Below, in pieces: positions 1-6,049 of a stretch of DNA of 6,049 nucleotides. How positions within the stretch are numbered: the stretch's first letter is position 1; each line of letters starts with the position of its first letter. Source of the DNA: Rubritepida sp. (GTDB lineage Bacteria > Pseudomonadota > Alphaproteobacteria > Acetobacterales > Acetobacteraceae); assembly GCA_014376425.1 (NCBI GenBank), contig JACMRO010000138.1:1-6049 (forward strand). The letters run 5' to 3'. The position numbers and the translations under genes are program-made. Under the pieces are notes generated by a model. It saw only the letters and a program-made list of their open reading frames with translations, was not told the DNA's origin and made no database searches.

Positions 1-1052
1 ACCAGGCCGTCGATGATGCTGCGGGCGCAAAGCAGCGCGCCATGGGCGAGGTTGAAGCTCTGGCCGATGGCCAATGCTTCGGCCTGCCAGGGGCCGGTGC
101 CGCGTTCAAGGTCCTGTGCCATCGCCGACAGCATTTGCGGCACCAGGGCGTGTACGCCGCGGGACTGGGCCAGGACGTATTCGCAGGAAATCGGGTTGCG
201 TTTCTGCGGCATGGTGGAGCTCCCGCCGCGGCCCGCCTGGTGCGCTTCCGCCACTTCGGCGATTTCGGTCTGCATCAGCAGCATGACGTCGGTTGCGATC
301 TTGGACAGCGCGCCGCAGAGGAGGCCAAGGAAGTTGGTGGCCTCGCAAAAGCCGTCGCGGGCGACGTGCCAGGGGATGTCGGGCACGGCCAGCCCGAGTT
401 CGGCCGCCATTTCGCCTTGCACGGCGATGCCTTGCGTGCCCAGCGACGCAAGCGTGCCGGCGGCGCCGCCGAACTGCAGCCGTTCAACGCGGGGCCGCAG
501 CTGGTCCAGCCGTTCCACCATGGTGATGAGCGGGCTGAGCCACACCGCGACCTTGTAGCCAAAGGTGACCGGCAGGGCGTGCTGCAGGTGGGTGCGGCCG
601 GCCATCACCGTGTCCCGGTGGCGCATGGCCAGGCTGGCCAGCGCGGTGTTGAGCTGCACCAGGTCGATGCGGATCAACGCCAGGCCCTGGCGCATTTGCA
701 GCACCGTGGCGGTGTCCATGATGTCCTGCGTGGTGGCGCCCCAGTGGGTCCATTTGCCGGCGTCGGGGCCGGCCAGGGCCGAGAGCTGCCGCACCAGCCC
801 TACCACCGGGTAGCCCGTGTTGGCGGTGGCGGCCGCAAGCTCGGCGAGGTCCAGCCGGTCCACCTCGGCCGCGTCGGCGATGGCCTGGGCGGCTTCGGGC
901 GGCACGATGCCCAGGCGTGATTGCGCCAGAGCCAGCGCCACCTCCACGTCCAGCATGCGGGCCAGCCAGGCACGTTCGCCCATCGCCGCGCGCATCGCGT
1001 CGGTGCCGTAGAGGGCGCCCATGACCGGGCTGTCGGCGGGGTTCACGGGCAT
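1..1052 (-). CDS. pcaB: 3-carboxy-cis,cis-muconate cycloisomerase PcaB (C-terminus beyond window)
   Basis: Cytoplasmic enzyme of the protocatechuate branch of the beta-ketoadipate pathway; it cyclises 3-carboxy-cis,cis-muconate, the PcaHG product, to 4-carboxymuconolactone. The window holds 350 residues and no stop, so the C-terminus lies beyond the left edge. It belongs to the fumarase/aspartase (class II lyase) superfamily. The three conserved regions are visible: HWGATTQDIMDT (about residues 103-114), GRTHLQHALPVTFGYK (152-167) and the family signature GGSSTMPQKRNP (276-287), whose serine loop supplies the catalytic base in this superfamily. The ATG at 1052 lies 4 bases after the pcaG stop. 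No good Shine-Dalgarno sequence precedes it, so translation probably depends on coupling to pcaG. Adenylosuccinate lyase is the nearest alternative, but the GGAAGTLASLG stretch (about 195-205) and the position directly after pcaHG favour PcaB strongly. Confidence 0.95.
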   Translation of the reverse strand, partial: MPVNPADSPVMGALYGTDAMRAAMGERAWLARMLDVEVALALAQSRLGIVPPEAAQAIADAAEVDRLDLAELAAATANTGYPVVGLVRQLSALAGPDAGKWTHWGATTQDIMDTATVLQMRQGLALIRIDLVQLNTALASLAMRHRDTVMAGRTHLQHALPVTFGYKVAVWLSPLITMVERLDQLRPRVERLQFGGAAGTLASLGTQGIAVQGEMAAELGLAVPDIPWHVARDGFCEATNFLGLLCGALSKIATDVMLLMQTEIAEVAEAHQAGRGGSSTMPQKRNPISCEYVLAQSRGVHALVPQMLSAMAQDLERGTGPWQAEALAIGQSFNLAHGALLCARSIIDGL

Positions 1053-1056
1053 GGCG

Positions 1057-1578
1057 TCAGATATCCAGGAAGACGGTTTCGCCCGCACCCTGCAGCCGGA
1101 TGTCGAGCGTCCAGACACCCGGCGCGGTCTGCCGCGCCAGCATGGTGTGGCGCCGCGTCTGCGGCACCAGGGCCAGGATCGGGTCGGCGTCGTTCAGTGG
1201 TTCTGCCTCGAAATAGGCGCGTGTCGTGACGTGGTGCATCAGGCCGCGGGCGAAGATGGACAGGGTGACGTGCGGGGCCTGCAGGCTGTTGCCGGGTCCC
1301 GGCACAGGGCCAGGACGGGTGGTGGTGAAGCGGAACACGCCGTCCGCATCGGTGGCGCAACGTCCGAAGCCGTGGAAGCCATTCCCATAGGCGCCATCGG
1401 GGCCCGCCTGCCACATCTCCACCATGGCATCTCCGCAGGGCATGCCGTCGCCATCGGTGATTCGGCCGGTGAGGGTCAGGGGCGCGTGGCCCTGCTGGTC
1501 GCGCAGCAGGTCGGCCCATTCGGGCTGATCGATCAGGTGCCAATAGGGGCCGGCGGTCTGGCTCGGGCTAGTGTGCAT
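1057..1578 (-). CDS. pcaG: protocatechuate 3,4-dioxygenase, alpha subunit PcaG
   Basis: Alpha subunit of the intradiol dioxygenase that, with PcaH, cleaves protocatechuate between its two hydroxyl carbons to give 3-carboxy-cis,cis-muconate. The protein has 173 residues. The N-terminal SPSQTAGPYWH (residues 4-14) is the conserved segment that contributes to the substrate pocket in characterised enzymes. The beta-sandwich core follows: MVEMWQAGPDGAYG (52-65), GFGRCATDADGVFRF (70-84) and APHVTLSIFARGL (101-113). As expected for an alpha subunit, the iron ligands are absent: the position of the paired histidines reads PHVTL instead of HIH. About 200 residues is usual for well-studied PcaG proteins, so this one looks short. 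Two in-frame ATGs lie 6 bases apart (1584 and 1578). The second is preferred because a GGAGG motif lies exactly 6 bases upstream of it and abuts the first. The gene overlaps the pcaH 3' end by 11 bp. Confidence 0.95.
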   Translation of the reverse strand: MHTSPSQTAGPYWHLIDQPEWADLLRDQQGHAPLTLTGRITDGDGMPCGDAMVEMWQAGPDGAYGNGFHGFGRCATDADGVFRFTTTRPGPVPGPGNSLQAPHVTLSIFARGLMHHVTTRAYFEAEPLNDADPILALVPQTRRHTMLARQTAPGVWTLDIRLQGAGETVFLDI

Positions 1579-2266
1579 GGCCATCCTCCATCGGCGTGGC
1601 GCCGCGGCCGCGCAGCACGATGTCGAAGCGGTAGCCCAGCGCCCAATTCTCCACCGCGTGGTCGAGGTCGAACTTCGCCACCAGCAGTTCGCGCGCGGCG
1701 GCATCGGGTATGGCGTTGAACACGGGGTCGAGCGGCAGCAGCGGGTCGCCCGGGAAATACATCTGGGTGACCAGGCGCTGCGCAAAGCCGTGCCCCATCA
1801 GGCCGAAATGGATGTGCATCGGCCGCCAGGCCTTCGGGTGGTTGCCCCAGGGGTAGGCGCCGGGGCGGATGGTGGTGATCTGCCAGCTGCCGTCATCATC
1901 GGCAAAGACGCGGGCGGTGCCGGCGAAATGCGGGTCCAGCGGCGCGTCATGCTGGTCGCGAATGTGGTGGTAGCGGCCGGCGGCATTGGCCTGCCAGATC
2001 TCCAGCATGGCGCCGCGCACCGGGCGGCCATCCTCGTCCAGCACGCGGCCACCCACGATGATGCGCTCGCCCATGCTGGCGTGGCCGCCATGCACCGACA
2101 TGTCGGCGCTTGCCGGGTAGGCGCCTGGCAGGAAGCGCGGCGCGGAAGTTTCGGTCAGCGTGTGCGGGATGGCGATGGGGGCGTGGGTGGCGTGGCGCCT
2201 GGCGGTGCTGCCATATCCGGGGCTGTCCATCGGCGCCCAGCCCTGCGGGCGCGGGCATTCGGTCAT
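1568..2266 (-). CDS. pcaH: protocatechuate 3,4-dioxygenase, beta subunit PcaH
   Basis: Catalytic, Fe(III)-binding subunit of protocatechuate 3,4-dioxygenase, 232 residues, close to the usual family length. The iron ligands known from the Pseudomonas putida enzyme (Tyr408, Tyr447, His460, His462) correspond to Tyr99 (AGRY), Tyr138 (PGAYPW), His151 and His153 (WRPMHIHF). The spacings of 39, 13 and 2 residues match exactly, and Arg148 falls where the active-site Arg457 is expected. The N-terminal IPHTLTETSAPRF (about 33-45) and the GRVLDEDGRPVRGAMLEIWQ stretch (73-92) are typical of intradiol dioxygenases. The start ATG forms an ATGA overlap with the pcaDC stop and is preceded by AAGGAG at 8 bases. 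The 3' end overlaps pcaG. A catechol or hydroxyquinol dioxygenase is unlikely because those enzymes carry a different N-terminal helical domain and are not paired with an alpha subunit. Confidence 0.97.
   Translation of the reverse strand: MTECPRPQGWAPMDSPGYGSTARRHATHAPIAIPHTLTETSAPRFLPGAYPASADMSVHGGHASMGERIIVGGRVLDEDGRPVRGAMLEIWQANAAGRYHHIRDQHDAPLDPHFAGTARVFADDDGSWQITTIRPGAYPWGNHPKAWRPMHIHFGLMGHGFAQRLVTQMYFPGDPLLPLDPVFNAIPDAAARELLVAKFDLDHAVENWALGYRFDIVLRGRGATPMEDGHAH
1585..1589 (-). promoter_or_regulatory. ribosome binding site of pcaG, inside pcaH
   Basis: On the minus strand this reads GGAGG and lies 6 bases before the ATG at 1578. It directly abuts the other in-frame ATG at 1584, leaving no spacer there, so it supports the downstream start. 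It lies inside the last codons of pcaH, so the two dioxygenase subunits are probably translated in a coupled way, which fits their need for equal amounts. Confidence 0.7.
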
Positions 2267-3387
2267 TGCAGCAGCTCCTTGACGATCTTCAAGGCATGGT
2301 TGGCGCGCGGCACGCCGGCATAGCTCGCGACATGCAGCAGCGCCTCGGTGATCTCGGCCGGGCTGACGCCGGTGTTGGCGGTGGCGCGGATGTGCAGCCG
2401 AAACTCCTCGTCCAGCCCGAGTGCGGCCAGCATGCTCAACGTGATCAGGCTGCGCTGGTGGCGTGACAGGCCGGGCCGGGTCCAGACGCTGCCCCAGACG
2501 CCTTCGAGGATGAAGTCGCGGAACGGCGCGTCGATGGCGGTGAGATTGGCCTCCGAACGGTCGACATGCGCGTCGCCCAGCACCGCGCGGCGCACCGCCA
2601 TGCCGGCTTCGGCGCCCGGGCGGTGCTGCGCCGCCAGGTGTTGCAGCATGATGGCGGTCAGTGGCCCGGCGGCTTCGAAATTTGGGATGTGGCTGGCGCC
2701 GGGGATCACCACCAGGCGGGAGCCGGGAATGGCGGCGTGGATTTCCTGGCTTTTGGCGACCGGCGATGACGGGTCCGCCTCGCCCACCACCACCGTGGTC
2801 GGGCAGCCGATCGGCCCCGGCATCGTCGCGTCGCGCAGCGCGGCCGAGCAGCCCAGATACCCCACCGGGTCGGTCCGCAGCAGCATGCGCAGCAATGCGC
2901 GTGAGGAGGCGAGGCCCGGGTCGATCACCCAGTTCGCCATCACCACATCCTGCACCGCCGCCATGCCGCCCTGGCGCACGCCGTCCATGCGGGTGACCCA
3001 GCGTTCGGGCGGGCCGGAGACAAAGCCGGTGTCGCAGGGGATGATCGACAGCACCCGGTCCGGGTAGTTCGCCGCCAGCTCAAGGCACAGCCGGCCGCCG
3101 ATGGAGACGCCGGCGACGTGGGCCGCGGCGATGCCCAGCGCATCGAGCGCCGCCATCGCATCCGCGGCCAGCGACGCCATCGAGTAGTCGCCCGCGGTGG
3201 CGCCGCTCAGCCCGTGGCCGCGAAGGTCCATCCGCACCACACGGTATTGCCGCGCCAGGGCCGGCAATTGCGGCGCCCAGATCTCCATCGTGGTGCCCAG
3301 GCTGTGCAGCAACAGCAAGGCGGGGGCGCCGGGCGGCCCATCCTCGCACACATGGAACACCGTACCGCCGAGATCGACAAAACTCAT
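2263..3387 (-). CDS. pcaDC: bifunctional 3-oxoadipate enol-lactonase / 4-carboxymuconolactone decarboxylase (PcaD-PcaC fusion)
   Basis: A 374-residue fusion carrying two consecutive pathway enzymes. Residues about 1-255 are an alpha/beta hydrolase of the PcaD type, with an oxyanion-loop HSLG (28-31), DLRGHGLSG (54-62), nucleophile elbow GVSIGG with Ser95, acid Asp205 (VGEADPSSP) and His233 (GASHIPN). It hydrolyses 3-oxoadipate enol-lactone to 3-oxoadipate. Residues about 265-374 are a carboxymuconolactone decarboxylase domain: RRAVLGDAHVDRS (266-278), WTRPGLSRHQRSLITL (302-317), HIRATANTGVSPAEI (332-346) and LLHVASYAGVPRANHA (350-365). It forms the enol-lactone that PcaD uses. The linker is short, about 10-15 residues. 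Such fusions are known as PcaL, first from actinobacteria, and occur in some proteobacteria. The ATG at 3387 overlaps the dctM stop as ATGA; a GTG at 3408 would add seven residues but lacks support. The ATG is preceded by only a modest TAAGG. Confidence 0.95.
   Translation of the reverse strand: MSFVDLGGTVFHVCEDGPPGAPALLLLHSLGTTMEIWAPQLPALARQYRVVRMDLRGHGLSGATAGDYSMASLAADAMAALDALGIAAAHVAGVSIGGRLCLELAANYPDRVLSIIPCDTGFVSGPPERWVTRMDGVRQGGMAAVQDVVMANWVIDPGLASSRALLRMLLRTDPVGYLGCSAALRDATMPGPIGCPTTVVVGEADPSSPVAKSQEIHAAIPGSRLVVIPGASHIPNFEAAGPLTAIMLQHLAAQHRPGAEAGMAVRRAVLGDAHVDRSEANLTAIDAPFRDFILEGVWGSVWTRPGLSRHQRSLITLSMLAALGLDEEFRLHIRATANTGVSPAEITEALLHVASYAGVPRANHALKIVKELLQ
2275..2280 (-). promoter_or_regulatory. 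ribosome binding site of pcaH, inside pcaDC
   Basis: On the minus strand this reads AAGGAG, 8 bases before the pcaH ATG at 2266. It is the strongest Shine-Dalgarno match I found in the window. It sits inside the last codons of pcaDC (Lys-Glu-Leu-Leu-Gln), so the site is embedded in coding sequence. It supports the ATG at 2266 as the true start rather than the internal ATG at codon 13. Confidence 0.75.
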
Positions 3388-4706
3388 GTCAGCAACCTTA
3401 CCAGCCACAGCGAGAGAGAGGGAAACGCCACGCAGATGACCAGTCGTATGACGTCCATCCCCAGGAAGGGCAGAACGCCACGATAGGTCTGCGCGATCGG
3501 CACGTTCTTTGCGATGGAGGAGATGACGAAGACGTTCAGGCCAATGGGCGGCGCCGTCAGCCCGATGCCCACCACGACCAGCACCAGGATGCCGAACCAG
3601 ATCGCCACCTCCTCGGTCGGCATGCCGAAATCCAGCGCGGTCATCACCGGAAAGAAGACCGGCAGGGTCAGGAGGATCATCGCCAGCTCATCCATCACCG
3701 CGCCCAGCACGATGTAGGTGAGCAACAGCACCGCCAGCACGCCGTAGGGCGGAAAGTTCTGCTCCGTCACCCACAGCGCCAGCAGGTCGGGCGCCTGGGA
3801 CAGGGCCAGGAAGGCGTTGAAGATCTCGGCCCCCAGCAGGATGGCGAAGATCATGCCGGCGGTCTCGGCGGTGGCCAGCAGGGCCACGCGGATGTCGGCG
3901 CCCGACAGCGAGCGGCGCAGCAGGCCGACGGCGAGGACGGCGATGCAGCCCACGGCCGCGCTCTCGGTCGGCGTGAACACGCCGCCATAGATGCCGCCCA
4001 GCACCAGCAGCGCGATCAGCAGCACGGGGATGACGTTGCGATAGGCGCGCCACCGGTCGGCGCCGCTGACCACGGGGCCGGGCGGCGCCAACTCCGGCCG
4101 GCGGCGCACCACCAGCCAGATCGCCAGGATGTAGAGCAGGGTGGCGAGAATGCCCGGCAGCACCGCGGCCATGAACAGCTTCGAAATATTTTGCTCGGTG
4201 GTGATGGCGTAAACCACCAGGATGACGCTGGGCGGGATGAGGATGCCCAGCGTGCCGCCCACCGCGATGGTGCCGGTGGCGAAGCCCGGATGGGTGCCGA
4301 AGCGCAGCAGTTCCGGCAACGCCGCGCGCCCGAAGGTGGCGGTGGTGGCGACGGACGATCCGCACACCGCGCCGAAGGCGGCCGATGCACCGATCACCGC
4401 CATCGGCATGCCGCCCGGCCGACGCCCCATCACCGCATTGGCGGCAGCGAACAGGTCGCGCGCCAGGCCGCCCCGCTCGGCCAGCGCGCCCATCAGGATG
4501 AACAGCGGGATGACGCTGAGGGTGTAGTTGGCGAACAGGTGGTACGGCGTGGACTTGAGGTAGTTGAGCAGTGCCGACCAGTCCAGGATGTGGACGTAGC
4601 CAAGCGCGCCCACCAGCATCATCGACAGCGCGATGGGCGCGCGCAGCACGATCAGCCCGAGCAGGGCGGCGAAGCCCCATGCGGCGATGATGAATTCAGG
4701 CGCCAT
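3384..4706 (-). CDS. dctM: TRAP transporter large permease subunit (DctM family)
   Basis: Large integral membrane subunit of a tripartite ATP-independent periplasmic (TRAP) transporter; it forms the ion-driven translocation path across the inner membrane. At 440 residues it is close to the usual 425-435. The protein is hydrophobic throughout, consistent with about 12 membrane segments. DctM hallmarks are GAVCGSSVATTATFG (112-126), GGTLGILIPPSVILVVYA (150-167), GGVFTPTESAAVG (241-253), GAVMDELAMILLTLPVFFPV (335-354) and GLTAPPIGLNVFV (382-394). The ATG at 4706 gives a normal DctM N-terminus (MAPEFIIAAWGF) and overlaps the end of dctQ by 11 bp, behind a weak GGCAGG. A TTG at 4724 would add six residues with no gain. 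The stop overlaps the pcaDC start by 4 bp, tying transporter and catabolic genes in one transcript. The substrate cannot be read from this subunit; aromatic acid uptake is inferred from context. Confidence 0.95.
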   Translation of the reverse strand: MAPEFIIAAWGFAALLGLIVLRAPIALSMMLVGALGYVHILDWSALLNYLKSTPYHLFANYTLSVIPLFILMGALAERGGLARDLFAAANAVMGRRPGGMPMAVIGASAAFGAVCGSSVATTATFGRAALPELLRFGTHPGFATGTIAVGGTLGILIPPSVILVVYAITTEQNISKLFMAAVLPGILATLLYILAIWLVVRRRPELAPPGPVVSGADRWRAYRNVIPVLLIALLVLGGIYGGVFTPTESAAVGCIAVLAVGLLRRSLSGADIRVALLATAETAGMIFAILLGAEIFNAFLALSQAPDLLALWVTEQNFPPYGVLAVLLLTYIVLGAVMDELAMILLTLPVFFPVMTALDFGMPTEEVAIWFGILVLVVVGIGLTAPPIGLNVFVISSIAKNVPIAQTYRGVLPFLGMDVIRLVICVAFPSLSLWLVRLLT

Positions 4707-5172
4707 CGTCAGCCTGCCGTCCAACCTGCGTCAGCGCGATCAGCGCAGTCAGCCCGAAGCAGGCGGCGCCCACCGCGATGGCCCAGCCATAAGGCAGCGC
4801 CAGCAGGCCGATGGTTCGGGTGCCGTTGGCCATCGCCTCCAGCCCACCCAGCGTCATCCGCCAGGCGATGACGCCCATGACCGCGGCCCAGACCAGCTGC
4901 CAGAAGCCGTCGAGCACGCGGGTCAGGCCCGCCGGCAGCCAGGTGGTGAAGCTGTCCACCAGGATGTTGCCACGCCGCTGCGTGCACCAGGCCAGGAAGC
5001 CCAGCACCGCGAGGCCGGATGCGATGGAGATGATCTCGAAATCACCCCGCACCGGCTGGCTGGTCAGCCAGCGGCTGGTGCCGGAGACGACGGTGAGGCA
5101 GGCGGCGGCCAGCAGCACCACACCGCCGGCCAGCGCCAGGGCGCGGGCCAGCCGTTCGAACGCCGCAATCAA
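4696..5172 (-). CDS. dctQ: TRAP transporter small permease subunit (DctQ family)
   Basis: Small membrane subunit of the TRAP transporter, which partners DctM in the inner membrane. The protein has 158 residues, a normal length, with four hydrophobic segments at about 12-32, 46-64, 88-106 and 124-147. The RRGNILVDSF motif (66-75) after the second segment and the LALPYGWAIAVGA stretch (124-136) before the last are typical of DctQ. No ATG or GTG occurs at a plausible position. The best start is TTG at 5172, which overlaps the dctP stop as TTGA, the same 4-bp coupling geometry as the ATGA junctions elsewhere in this operon. No strong Shine-Dalgarno sequence precedes it. Starts further upstream would lie inside dctP and add residues unlike the family. 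The end overlaps dctM by 11 bp. The family call is firm; the exact start is less sure. Confidence 0.9.
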   Translation of the reverse strand: MIAAFERLARALALAGGVVLLAAACLTVVSGTSRWLTSQPVRGDFEIISIASGLAVLGFLAWCTQRRGNILVDSFTTWLPAGLTRVLDGFWQLVWAAVMGVIAWRMTLGGLEAMANGTRTIGLLALPYGWAIAVGAACFGLTALIALTQVGRQADDGA

Positions 5173-6049
5173 GCGGCGAACTGCGCCACCAGCGCCCGGG
5201 CCTCTTCCAGCAAGGCGCCGCCATCGATGTTGCGCTCGCGCATCGCGGCGATCCAGTTGGTAATGACGGGCGCGGTGGTGACGCGCCACCGCGCGGTCTC
5301 CTCGGCCGAGAGCTCGATGACCTGGTTACCGCGCCGGCGCACCATCTCCTCGACGACGGGCCCCTGCTCGTCCCAGGGCCGGGCGGCCATGCGGGCGGCC
5401 GCCATGCCGGAATTGGCGTCGAGCACCGCCTTGAGGTCGGCCGGCAGGCCTTCGTACTTCGCCTTGTTCATCGCCAGGACGAAGGTCGCGATGTACAGGG
5501 TGGGCGAGCCGGGGATCTCGGTGTGGAAGCGCAGCGCCTCATGCAGGCGGATGGACGGCACCACCTCCCACGGCACCACGGCACCATCGATGACGCCCTG
5601 GCTCAGCGCCTCGGGGATTTGCGGCACCGGCATGCCGATGGGCGCGGCGCCCAGCGCCCGCAGCGCCTCGCCCGCCTGGCGGGTGGGGAAGCGCAGCTTG
5701 AGGCCTGCCATGTCCTCTTGCCGGCGCACCTCCCGCCGGGCGTGCACCAAGCCGCCATCATGGCCCCAGGCGCAGATGATGTGGCTGTCAGCGTATTCTT
5801 CGCGCATCCGGCGCTCGAACAGGGTCTGCACCGCCTGGACGTTCACCGCGGCCTTGGCGTGGCTGACGAAGGGCAGCTCGAACGCCTCGATGCGCGGGAA
5901 GCGGCCGGGGGTGTTGCCGGGCAGCGTCCAGACGATGTCGACCACACCGTCGCGCGCCTGATCGTAGAGCTGCGGCGGCGCACCGCCGAGCTGCATGGAG
6001 GGGAAGATCTGGATGCGGATGCGGTTGTTGGATTCCGCCGCGATCTTGG
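5169..6049 (-). CDS. dctP: TRAP transporter periplasmic solute-binding protein (DctP family; N-terminus beyond window)
   Basis: Periplasmic substrate-binding component of the TRAP transporter. The window holds 292 C-terminal residues; the signal peptide and roughly the first 40 residues lie past the right edge. Family features, numbered within the fragment, are FPSMQLGG (15-22) with the following RDGVVDIVWTLPG, GLKLRF (115-120) whose arginine is the likely conserved carboxylate-binding residue of TRAP binding proteins, and QGVIDGAVVPWEVVPSIRL (about 150-168). The last resembles the conserved hinge region where an aromatic or polar side chain lines the pocket. Carboxylate binding is known for the family; protocatechuate, 4-hydroxybenzoate or a related aromatic acid as ligand is inferred from the downstream pca genes. 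The stop overlaps the dctQ start by 4 bp. The promoter of the operon is presumably further upstream, outside the window. Confidence 0.93.
   Translation of the reverse strand, partial: KIAAESNNRIRIQIFPSMQLGGAPPQLYDQARDGVVDIVWTLPGNTPGRFPRIEAFELPFVSHAKAAVNVQAVQTLFERRMREEYADSHIICAWGHDGGLVHARREVRRQEDMAGLKLRFPTRQAGEALRALGAAPIGMPVPQIPEALSQGVIDGAVVPWEVVPSIRLHEALRFHTEIPGSPTLYIATFVLAMNKAKYEGLPADLKAVLDANSGMAAARMAARPWDEQGPVVEEMVRRRGNQVIELSAEETARWRVTTAPVITNWIAAMRERNIDGGALLEEARALVAQFAA

Noticed and set aside
42..920. A 292-codon open frame on the plus strand, opposite pcaB
   Set aside because: The minus strand encodes PcaB with all superfamily motifs. The plus-strand product is a Gly/His/Arg/Gln-rich low-complexity sequence typical of a shadow frame.
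1057..1785. Extension of pcaG upstream to 1785
   Set aside because: The added stretch is an out-of-frame reading of pcaH rich in Arg, Cys and Ser; the ribosome site at 1585-1589 and the conserved SPSQTAGPY N-terminus place the start at 1578.
1021..2323. Two plus-strand open frames (1021-1719 and 1571-2323) opposite pcaG and pcaH
   Set aside because: They lie antisense to the two dioxygenase subunit genes, whose motifs are beyond doubt, and show no domain of their own.
3688..4680. A 330-codon minus-strand open frame within dctM in another frame
   Set aside because: It is an Arg/His/Gly-rich out-of-frame reading of dctM; the dctM frame carries all family motifs and membrane segments.
4696..5289. 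Extension of dctQ upstream to 5289
   Set aside because: The extra 39 residues are Arg- and His-rich, overlap dctP out of frame and have no place before the first membrane segment of a DctQ protein.
4633..5961. A 442-codon open frame on the plus strand, opposite dctQ and dctP
   Set aside because: It covers the opposite strand of two clearly conserved TRAP genes. Its translation is rich in Arg, Ala, Ser and Pro without recognisable domains. Such long antisense frames are expected in high-GC DNA.
1..6049. A previously undescribed system, mobile element, RNA gene, CRISPR array or repeat
   Set aside because: All of the sequence is accounted for by conserved transporter and catabolic genes with overlapping ends. 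I saw no repeats, no integration signs and no non-coding stretch longer than a few bases.

Overview
The window is a stretch of high-GC bacterial DNA in which every recognisable gene lies on the minus strand. Read 5'->3' on that strand, from right to left, the order is dctP (N-terminus outside the window) - dctQ - dctM - pcaDC - pcaH - pcaG - pcaB (C-terminus outside the window). High GC, tight packing, a TRAP transporter and protocatechuate ortho-cleavage genes suggest a soil- or plant-associated proteobacterium. An alphaproteobacterium such as a member of the Acetobacteraceae is my best guess, but no sequence marker fixes the taxon and a betaproteobacterium is possible.

The right half (about 3384-6049) encodes a complete three-part TRAP transporter apart from the missing first residues of the binding protein: periplasmic binding protein (DctP), small membrane subunit (DctQ) and large permease (DctM). 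The left half (1-3387) encodes the enzymes that turn protocatechuate into 3-oxoadipate. PcaH and PcaG form protocatechuate 3,4-dioxygenase, which opens the ring to 3-carboxy-cis,cis-muconate. PcaB cyclises this to 4-carboxymuconolactone. The C-terminal PcaC domain of the PcaDC fusion decarboxylates it to 3-oxoadipate enol-lactone, and the N-terminal PcaD domain hydrolyses that to 3-oxoadipate. The later steps (pcaIJ, pcaF) and a regulator such as pcaQ or pcaR are not in the window.

There is essentially no intergenic DNA. Junctions overlap by 4 bp (dctP/dctQ, dctM/pcaDC, pcaDC/pcaH) or about 11 bp (dctQ/dctM, pcaH/pcaG), and pcaG/pcaB are 4 bp apart. This implies one polycistronic transcript with translational coupling, with its promoter upstream of dctP, beyond the right edge. 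The transporter is probably the uptake system for protocatechuate or an aromatic acid that feeds into it, but this rests on operon context only.

The most notable points are the fused PcaD-PcaC enzyme, the direct coupling of a TRAP transporter to the pca genes, the exact conservation of the dioxygenase iron-ligand pattern, and a PcaG that looks short for its family. I saw no RNA gene, mobile element, CRISPR array, terminator or repeat, and no sign of a wholly new system.
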